NCBI GenBank assembly: GCA_002493515.1
Contig: DKYZ01000041.1
Span: 1-20,821 of the forward strand
Direction of reading: 5' to 3'
Origin: Porphyromonadaceae bacterium UBA7087
GTDB lineage: Bacteria > Bacteroidota > Bacteroidia > Bacteroidales > Muribaculaceae
Length of the DNA stretch: 20,821 bases
A model generated the notes under the pieces. That model saw only the letters and a program-made list of their open reading frames with translations. It was not told the origin of the DNA and did no database searches. A program made the translations under genes and the position numbers. The first letter of the stretch is position 1, and every line of letters begins with the position of its first letter. Shown here piece after piece: positions 15,834 to 20,821 of the stretch.

Positions 15834-17284
15834 AAATTACGGAACTTGAGCCGAAACTTGTATGGCAATGTTTCGATGAAATAACGAAAGTGCCCCGCCC
15901 GACGCATCATCTTGACAAGATGAAGGCGTTTCTGGTAGACTGGGCCGGACGCCACGGCATCGCGGTGAAGACCGACGAGGTGGGCAATGTAGTCATGACC
16001 AAGCCGGCTACCCCGGGTCATGAGAATGCTCCGACAGTGATTCTCCAGGGTCATCAGGATATGGTGGCCGAGAAGCGTGGCGACAAGGAGCATGATTTCC
16101 TCAACGACCCGATCGTGACCCGTGTGGAGGGCGACTGGGTCATGGCCGACGGCACGACACTCGGAGCCGACAACGGACTCGGATGCGCCTCCGCTATGGC
16201 GGTGCTTCTTGACGACAGCATCGTCCACGGTCCGATTGAATGCCTTTTCACAGTCGACGAGGAGCAGGGTCTGATCGGCGCCAATGGTCTGCAGCCCGGA
16301 TTCGTGACTGGCGACATCCTTCTTAACCTCGACTCCGAGGAGCATGGCCATCTTGTGATCGGCTGTGCGGGCGGCAAGGTGACCGAAGCCCGTGTGAGGT
16401 GTCCGCGTGAGGCCGCGCCCGAAGGGCTCGCCTACTATGAGGTGCATCTGAATCATTTCAAGGGAGGCCACTCCGGAATGGAGATAGGGCTCGGCCGAGG
16501 CAATGCCAACGTGCAGCTTTGCCGTTTCCTCTGGGAGAACGGATGTGAGTTCGGGCTTCGCCTTTCCGAGATAGACGGAGGCGGCCTGGCAAACGCCATC
16601 CCGAGAGAGGCGAGGGCGGTTGTCGGTGTCGATGCGGCGAGATGTGCTGACTTCGAGAAGGCAGTGGAGCTCTTCTCCGACATGATACATGCCGAGTTCC
16701 TGCTTGCCGAGGGTGCCGATTTCACATTCGACGCCCGCAGGGTGGATGTCCCGGCTACAGTCATGACATGTGAGGCAGCCTGGAAACTGGTGTCTGCCGT
16801 GTTCTCATGCCCCAATGGGGTGCAGGGAATGTCGAATGCGGTGGAGGGTCTTATCGAGACCAGCTGCAACCTTGCCTCCGTGAAGATGACGGGCGAGGAG
16901 GAGGTGACTGTCACTGTTCATCAGCGCAGCTCCGTTGACTCTCGCCGCGACGAGATAGCCGACCGTGTGAAAGCCCTTTTCCAGCTCATCGGGGCGGAAG
17001 TGACTTTCGACGACGCATATGTGGGCTGGGCTCCCAACCCGGAGTCGAAGGTGCTTGAGGTGGCTGAGCGCAGCTACGAGGAGCTCTTCGGCGAGAAGCC
17101 CCACGTGGAGGCCCTGCATGCCGGATTGGAGTGCGGTCTGTTCCTGGAGAAGATGCCTGGGCTCGACATGATATCCTTCGGTCCCACGCTCAAGGATATA
17201 CATTCCCCGAGCGAGAAGGCCGACATAAAGAGCGTAGGGGAGTTCTGGAAATTCCTCTGCGATATTCTGCGCAGACTGGCTTAA
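15830..17284 (+). CDS. pepD: Cytosol non-specific dipeptidase PepD (second copy)
   Basis: A 484-residue paralogue of the first pepD with the same M20 layout: His75/Asp77 in QGHQDMVAEK, Asp114 in GADNGLG, Glu144-Glu145 in 'DEEQGLIGA', Asp168 in NLDSEEHG, and His in HAGLECGLF near the end. Residue numbering matches the first copy exactly through this half. Many stretches are identical (CFDEITKVPRP, TDEVGNVVM, GHENAPTVILQ), while surface segments differ. The substitutions next to the metal ligands (Met76 to Gln) and in the lid domain suggest different peptide preference; this is inference. The start overlaps the muramidase stop. It is the last gene of the operon, 22 bases before an intrinsic terminator. 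All expected ligands remain, so it looks active rather than decayed. Confidence 0.93.
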   Translation: MKITELEPKLVWQCFDEITKVPRPTHHLDKMKAFLVDWAGRHGIAVKTDEVGNVVMTKPATPGHENAPTVILQGHQDMVAEKRGDKEHDFLNDPIVTRVEGDWVMADGTTLGADNGLGCASAMAVLLDDSIVHGPIECLFTVDEEQGLIGANGLQPGFVTGDILLNLDSEEHGHLVIGCAGGKVTEARVRCPREAAPEGLAYYEVHLNHFKGGHSGMEIGLGRGNANVQLCRFLWENGCEFGLRLSEIDGGGLANAIPREARAVVGVDAARCADFEKAVELFSDMIHAEFLLAEGADFTFDARRVDVPATVMTCEAAWKLVSAVFSCPNGVQGMSNAVEGLIETSCNLASVKMTGEEEVTVTVHQRSSVDSRRDEIADRVKALFQLIGAEVTFDDAYVGWAPNPESKVLEVAERSYEELFGEKPHVEALHAGLECGLFLEKMPGLDMISFGPTLKDIHSPSEKADIKSVGEFWKFLCDILRRLA

Positions 17285-17306
17285 GCGACATAATGACCGA
17301 TCAAAA

Positions 17307-17348
17307 GGGTCCGGGAGCCTTAATGGAGTTCCCGGACTCATTTTTTTT
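17307..17348 (+). terminator. Intrinsic terminator of the hflX-pepD operon
   Basis: The stem GGGTCCGGGA (17307-17316) pairs with TCCCGGACTC (17330-17339), including a G-U pair, with further inner pairing. It is followed by eight T residues at 17341-17348. It stands 22 bases after the second pepD stop and separates this operon from the NYN gene. Confidence 0.9.
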
Positions 17349-17405
17349 ATATAGGGGTGAACAAAAACGATTTCATACACCTTATATATAATAAAGAGAA
17401 ATATT

Positions 17406-18056
17406 ATGTTGGGATATCTGTCAGTAGGGGTGTTCATCGACGGCGGCTATTACGCGAAGGTGAACCGTGCTCTCAAGGCGATTGAGAGCAGTATAATCCG
17501 GGTGAGGTCGTTGTTTGACTTCATCTGCGTCCGTCTTGCCCGCGAGGAGGGGGTTGAGCCGGCCAACTGCCAGATTACGGAGGCCCATTATTTCAGAGGC
17601 CGTTTCCGCGTGAGGGAGGCTTACGACAAGCATCTGCTGTATAACGAGCGTAAGTTTGAGGACACCCTGATAGAGAACGATGTCATATTCCATTACAAGC
17701 ATCTCAGGGAGCTTGAGCGCGACGGAGTCACCCAGGTGATAGAGAAGGGTGTTGACGTATGGTTCGCTCTTGAGGCGTATGAGCTTGCCTGCTTCCGGAA
17801 ATTCGACTATGTGGTGCTCATAACAGGCGATGCCGACCATGAGATGCTCGTGCGCAAGCTCAAGGCCCTGAAGATAAAGACCGTCCTTCTCACATGGAAC
17901 CTCAATGACGTGGATGCCACTTCTCCTCTGTTGAGGGAGGAAGCCGGGCATCACTGGGAGCTCTCCGACCTCGTTAGGGAGCAGCCGAAACTGAAGAAGG
18001 AGCTTCTCTATAAGTTGCGCGACTCTGCCCTGACACCGCTTGGCGACGAGTTTTGA
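17406..18056 (+). CDS. NYN-domain (PIN-like, LabA/DUF88-type) putative ribonuclease
   Basis: A 216-residue single-domain protein of the NYN family, a PIN-like fold found in RNA-cleaving enzymes. Acidic active-site candidates are Asp12 in VFIDGGYYAKVN, Asp117 in EKGVDVWFALEAYEL and Asp142/Asp144 in VVLITGDADHEMLVRKL. The three motifs occur in the canonical order. The C-terminal part (SPLLREEAGHHWELSDL) is typical of LabA-like proteins, where a Rossmann-like strand is followed by a helical cap. It has no signal peptide, so it is cytosolic. Its RNA target cannot be deduced. ATG at 17406 starts the conserved first strand directly. I find no clear TAnnTTTG promoter in the 57 bases after the upstream terminator, so its transcription start is uncertain. 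Confidence 0.85.
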   Translation: MLGYLSVGVFIDGGYYAKVNRALKAIESSIIRVRSLFDFICVRLAREEGVEPANCQITEAHYFRGRFRVREAYDKHLLYNERKFEDTLIENDVIFHYKHLRELERDGVTQVIEKGVDVWFALEAYELACFRKFDYVVLITGDADHEMLVRKLKALKIKTVLLTWNLNDVDATSPLLREEAGHHWELSDLVREQPKLKKELLYKLRDSALTPLGDEF

Positions 18057-18283
18057 GCCGGGGCATGCGACTTGCAGTATAGAAAAACAGCCATATGTGA
18101 TGTGTAATTTTATGTTTAATAACATAATTACACAACCTATTTGCATACGCCTAATTGTCAAAATGATAGTTATTAAGGCTTAATATGATGTGTTTGAAAG
18201 GGATTTGTTGGAAATAATATAGCGTATGGTATCTTAATGTTGGGTTGGGGCGGTTGTTGGGATGAAAAATTTCTAATGAAAAA
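18057..18283. other. AT-rich intergenic stretch between the NYN gene and the glmS promoter
   Basis: No gene is seen. It holds a bulged palindrome (18101-18134), a 7-base inverted pair CATACGC/GCGTATG (18144-18150 and 18222-18228), and the first copy of an 11-base direct repeat ATGAAAAATTT (18262-18272). The second copy (18276-18286) runs into the -33 box of the glmS promoter. I see no U-rich terminator for the NYN gene. Confidence 0.5.
18101..18134. repeat. AT-rich palindrome downstream of the NYN gene
   Basis: The left arm 18101-18116 begins TGTGTAAT and ends TATGTT. The right arm 18121-18134 is AACATAATTACACA. They pair over 14 bases with two bulged T residues and a TAAT loop. It lacks a following T-run, so it is a poor intrinsic terminator. 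A protein-binding site or mRNA 3'-end structure is possible. Confidence 0.5.
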
Positions 18284-18315
18284 TTTGCACCGCTAAGGAA
18301 AACTATCTAACTTTG
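18284..18315 (+). promoter_or_regulatory. Strong predicted promoter upstream of glmS
   Basis: TTTG at 18284-18287, a 20-base spacer and TAACTTTG at 18308-18315 match the Bacteroidetes housekeeping consensus at every fixed base. Transcription should start near 18320-18322, about 500 bases before the glmS ATG. Confidence 0.85.
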
Positions 18316-18319
18316 CATC

Positions 18320-18819
18320 GACGATAAGAGAATCGTCGGGTGCCCCGGGTGGGCGCCGAACACATTTCCGAATGCGTCCGCAGGCATAACAACCGGCATA
18401 GACGGCACAAGCGACTGCAAATGTGCATAGCAACACCTCTATCTTTGGAAACTAATGCCAGAAAACTCAATACCGAATCTGATACCAGGAAAAGGACCTT
18501 AAATCGAGACCATGATAATGACGGTATGACCAGCCGTCTTGACAACTTTGTGAAAAGGACAAGAATAAATAAAGCGGATTTATAAAAGTCATCAGAGAGC
18601 AGTGAGTGTCGTTCTGATGATTCCCGGATGATGCCTGCGGACGCCGGAAATAGTGATGGAGAGAGATTCGGTGATACAATAAAAATCCAGTTACAACGTT
18701 ACCAATAAAATGTCGGCTTCAAGCGGAGCCGTGGTTATGCATTGCGCCTCAGGGTCTGGCCCGGATGCCTGCCGTGAGGCCGCCGATGATTGTTTATTCA
18801 GTGAATTTTAATAAGATAT
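18320..18819 (+). ncRNA. Long structured 5' leader of glmS, or separate small RNA
   Basis: This stretch runs from the predicted transcription start to the glmS ATG. Visible pairings are: CGACGAT/ATCGTCG right at the 5' end (18319-18325 with 18332-18338); GGTGCCC/GGGCGCC (18339-18345 with 18351-18357, one G-U); a perfect 14-base long-range helix (18374-18387 with 18631-18644); TCATCAGA/TCTGATGA (18589-18596 with 18613-18620) inside it; then CGGCTTC/GGAGCCG (18714-18720 with 18725-18731) and GCCTCA/TGAGGC (18746-18751 with 18775-18780) nearer glmS. I do not find tmRNA, RNase P or SRP signatures, nor a complete glmS ribozyme core. Codon-like content is AT-rich at third positions, unlike the genes here, which argues against a protein. 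It is probably a cis-regulatory leader or an RNA processed from it. Confidence 0.5.
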
Positions 18820-20664
18820 ATGTGCGGAATAGTAGGCTACATTGGCAACGGCAACGTTTATGATGTGCTGATAAAGGGGCTTCACCGTCTGGAATACCGG
18901 GGCTATGACAGCGCTGGAGTCGCAATGGTGAGCCCGGAAGGAAAACTCAAGATTTACAAGGCCAGGGGCAAGGTAGAGAACCTCGAGCAATATTGCAAGG
19001 ACAAGGACCTGAGCGGTTGCGTGGGCATAGCCCATACACGGTGGGCCACCCATGGAGAGCCCAGTGATCTGAACGCCCATCCCCATTACAGCGACGACGG
19101 TCGTCTGGCGTTGGTGCATAACGGCACCATAGAGAACTACAAGGTGCTCAAGGACGCCCTCACGCAGCATGGCTGCAAGTTTCACAGCGAGACCGACACG
19201 GAGGTGCTTGTGCAGCTCATAGAATATATAAAGGTGAAGAACGACTGCAGTCTGGTGGATGCGGTTAGGGAGGCGCTTAAGCAGGTGGTCGGTGCGTATG
19301 CGATAGCGGTGCTGGAAAAGGATAATCCCGACCAGATCATCGCGGCGCGCAAGAGCAGCCCCCTTGTGATCGGAATAGGGGAGGACGAGATGTTCCTGGC
19401 CTCCGACGCCACGCCCTTTGTGGAATATACCAACGAGGCTGTCTATCTGAAAGACGAAGAGGTGGCGATAATCCGCCGCGGAGAGCCTCTGAAGATCGTC
19501 AGCCTGGAGAATGAGGAGAGCGCCATCGACGTCAAGACCCTTGAGATGGGTATCTCGCAGCTTGAGAAGGGCGGCTATCCCCATTTCATGCTCAAGGAGA
19601 TATTCGAGCAGCCCTCGACGCTTCTCGACTGCATACGCGGACGCGTGGTGGAGGGTGGACGCCGGATAATGCTCAACGGAGTGCAGGACAACAAGGAGAA
19701 ATTCCTTGGAGAAAAGCGCATCGTCATCGTGGCCTGCGGCACGTCATGGCATGCGGCGCTTCTGGGCAAGTATCTTATCCAGGATATGTGCCGTCTGCCG
19801 GTGGAGGTGGAGTATGCCAGCGAGTTCCGCTACTCCAATCCTGTGCTTGACCCGTCGGACCTCGTGATTGCCATTTCGCAGAGCGGGGAGACCGCCGACA
19901 CGCTTGCTGCGATACAGATCGCGCGCGGGATGGGGGCGTTTGTCTACGGCATAAGCAATGTCGTCGGCTCATCGATACCCCGCGCCACAGACAGCGGCAC
20001 GTACATACATGTGGGTCCTGAGATCGGCGTGGCCTCGACAAAGGCGTTCACCGGCCAGGTGATGGTGCTGACGATGCTCGCTGTCTCGATAGCCCAGCTG
20101 CGCGGCACGATGACGTCGGAGCAGATAGCGCAGATCGGGAGCTGCATACTGCGCATCCCGCGTCTGGTGGAGGATGTTCTCAAGCTTGCGCCGGCCATCG
20201 AGCGTCTGTCGCTCATATACACGTATGCGCGCAATTTCCTTTATCTCGGTCGCGGCTACAGTTATCCCGTGGCTCTTGAGGGAGCCTTGAAGCTTAAGGA
20301 GATCAGCTATATCCATGCCGAGGGTTATCCGGCCGCGGAGATGAAACACGGTCCCATCGCCCTTATCGACGCCGAGATGCCGAGCGTGATAATCGCGCCC
20401 GACGACCATCTGTATGAAAAGATCGTCAACAACGTGCAGCAGGTGAAGGCGCGCGGAGGCAGCATAATCGCCATCGTGACGGAGGGAGACACCGTGATCC
20501 GCAACATAGCCGACCATGTGCTTGAGGTGCCGAGGGTGCCTGAATGTCTCACGCCGATTATCACGAGCATCCCGCTCCAGCTCCTTAGCTACTACATTGC
20601 CATCAATAAGGGCAAGAATGTGGATATGCCTCGTAACTTGGCGAAATCCGTGACAGTTGAGTGA
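18820..20664 (+). CDS. glmS: Glutamine--fructose-6-phosphate aminotransferase (isomerizing)
   Basis: GlmS converts fructose-6-phosphate and glutamine to glucosamine-6-phosphate and glutamate, the first committed step toward UDP-GlcNAc for peptidoglycan and LPS. The 614 residues fit the family (E. coli 609). The N-terminal glutaminase domain starts MCGIVGYIG with Cys2 as nucleophile once Met1 is removed, followed by LEYRGYDSAGVA, HTRWATHGEP and LVHNGTIENY. Two SIS sugar-isomerase domains follow. The first, at about residue 300, has ACGTSWHAALLGKYL and ISQSGETADTLA. The second has YLGRGYSYPVALEGALKLKE and AEMKHGPIAL. The C-terminal NLAKSVTVE carries the catalytic lysine (Lys609). ATG at 18820 is fixed by Cys2. 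The gene stands alone behind its long leader; no clear terminator is seen in the 136 bases before the tRNA. Confidence 0.98.
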   Translation: MCGIVGYIGNGNVYDVLIKGLHRLEYRGYDSAGVAMVSPEGKLKIYKARGKVENLEQYCKDKDLSGCVGIAHTRWATHGEPSDLNAHPHYSDDGRLALVHNGTIENYKVLKDALTQHGCKFHSETDTEVLVQLIEYIKVKNDCSLVDAVREALKQVVGAYAIAVLEKDNPDQIIAARKSSPLVIGIGEDEMFLASDATPFVEYTNEAVYLKDEEVAIIRRGEPLKIVSLENEESAIDVKTLEMGISQLEKGGYPHFMLKEIFEQPSTLLDCIRGRVVEGGRRIMLNGVQDNKEKFLGEKRIVIVACGTSWHAALLGKYLIQDMCRLPVEVEYASEFRYSNPVLDPSDLVIAISQSGETADTLAAIQIARGMGAFVYGISNVVGSSIPRATDSGTYIHVGPEIGVASTKAFTGQVMVLTMLAVSIAQLRGTMTSEQIAQIGSCILRIPRLVEDVLKLAPAIERLSLIYTYARNFLYLGRGYSYPVALEGALKLKEISYIHAEGYPAAEMKHGPIALIDAEMPSVIIAPDDHLYEKIVNNVQQVKARGGSIIAIVTEGDTVIRNIADHVLEVPRVPECLTPIITSIPLQLLSYYIAINKGKNVDMPRNLAKSVTVE

Positions 20665-20725
20665 TCTGAACGATAAAAAATCCGTCATAGGAATAAAAAT
20701 TTTTTGAAATTTTCTTTTGAAATAT

Positions 20726-20756
20726 TTTGCAGGTTAAGAAATAAGTATTAACTTTG
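20726..20756 (+). promoter_or_regulatory. Strong predicted promoter of the tRNA gene
   Basis: TTTG at 20726-20729, a 19-base spacer and TAACTTTG at 20749-20756 match the Bacteroidetes consensus fully. The region before it (20665-20725) is AT-rich with runs of A and T but no clear hairpin. Confidence 0.85.
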
Positions 20757-20800
20757 CACTCGGATTTCGGGAACGGCCTCTTGGAGGCGACGAAATGCAA

Positions 20801-20821
20801 GCCTCTTTAGCTCAGTTGGCC
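20801..20821 (+). tRNA. 5' part of a tRNA gene, cut by the window end
   Basis: GCCTCTT (acceptor 5' strand), TA, then GCTC and AGTTGGCC match the acceptor stem, linker and the D-arm start with its GG. Only 21 bases are present, so the anticodon is outside the window. A threonine tRNA would be my guess from the 5' end, but it is not shown. A strong promoter lies 45 bases upstream. Confidence 0.8.

Noticed and set aside
18340..18585. An 81-codon gene starting at GTG 18340 in the glmS leader
   Set aside because: AT-rich third positions unlike neighbouring genes, a weak start, and overlap with stable hairpins at its 5' end. Kept only as a finding about an interrupted frame.
18320..18819. Classical glmS ribozyme
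   Set aside because: A GCGCC and a GGATG element are present, but I cannot find the rest of the conserved core in the right order, and the family is known mainly from Firmicutes and relatives. Decisive test: Infernal search with the Rfam glmS model.
1..20821. Mobile elements, CRISPR arrays, toxin-antitoxin or defence systems
   Set aside because: No transposase, integrase, regularly spaced repeats or defence-type gene pairs were seen; the genes are housekeeping or envelope-related.

Overview
The window looks like a chromosomal segment from a gut Bacteroidales bacterium, probably Muribaculaceae or a close relative. The reasons are: promoters of the Bacteroidetes type (TTTG, about 20 bases, TAnnTTTG); weak or absent Shine-Dalgarno sequences; exported proteins ending in Por-secretion-like (type IX) C-terminal domains; a Bacteroidetes-type LptD; a DUF4954 protein; and a ~600-residue ribosomal protein S1. 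The genes are GC-rich at third codon positions, while the gaps between them are AT-rich. I see no phage, transposon, integrase or CRISPR array. This is mostly core chromosome.

Layout. At 5-2326 (+) lies an exported choice-of-anchor J protein, closed by a strong terminator. A minus-strand block follows: lptD (2481-5333), an HD-domain hydrolase (5458-6012), ilvE (6122-7153), a tiny exported protein that is little more than a sorting domain (7197-7529), rpsA (7701-9491) and an OmpH/Skp-like lipoprotein (9668-10270). A divergent promoter region at 10271-10598 separates this from a plus-strand operon: hflX, a DUF4954 gene, pepD, an N-acetylmuramidase and a second pepD (10599-17284). Gaps in that operon are 1 to 30 bases or 4-base ATGA overlaps, and it ends at an intrinsic terminator (17307-17348). 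Next come an NYN-domain gene (17406-18056), a 763-base gap, glmS (18820-20664), and the first 21 bases of a tRNA gene cut by the window end.

How the genes work together. Several concern the cell envelope. GlmS makes glucosamine-6-phosphate for peptidoglycan and LPS, LptD inserts LPS in the outer membrane, the Skp-like protein resembles outer-membrane protein chaperones, and the muramidase cleaves peptidoglycan. S1 and HflX act at the ribosome, and IlvE and the two PepD enzymes belong to amino-acid and peptide metabolism.

Most interesting. The 500-base leader of glmS (about 18320-18819) starts at a near-perfect promoter. It holds several hairpins and a perfect 14-base long-range pairing, between 18374-18387 and 18631-18644. 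It does not show the marks of tmRNA, RNase P RNA or SRP RNA, nor the full core of the glmS ribozyme. It is the best candidate for an undescribed regulatory RNA here. Other points of note are the muramidase gene lodged between two pepD paralogues, the stand-alone sorting-domain protein, and a pair of oppositely facing hairpins downstream of rpsA.
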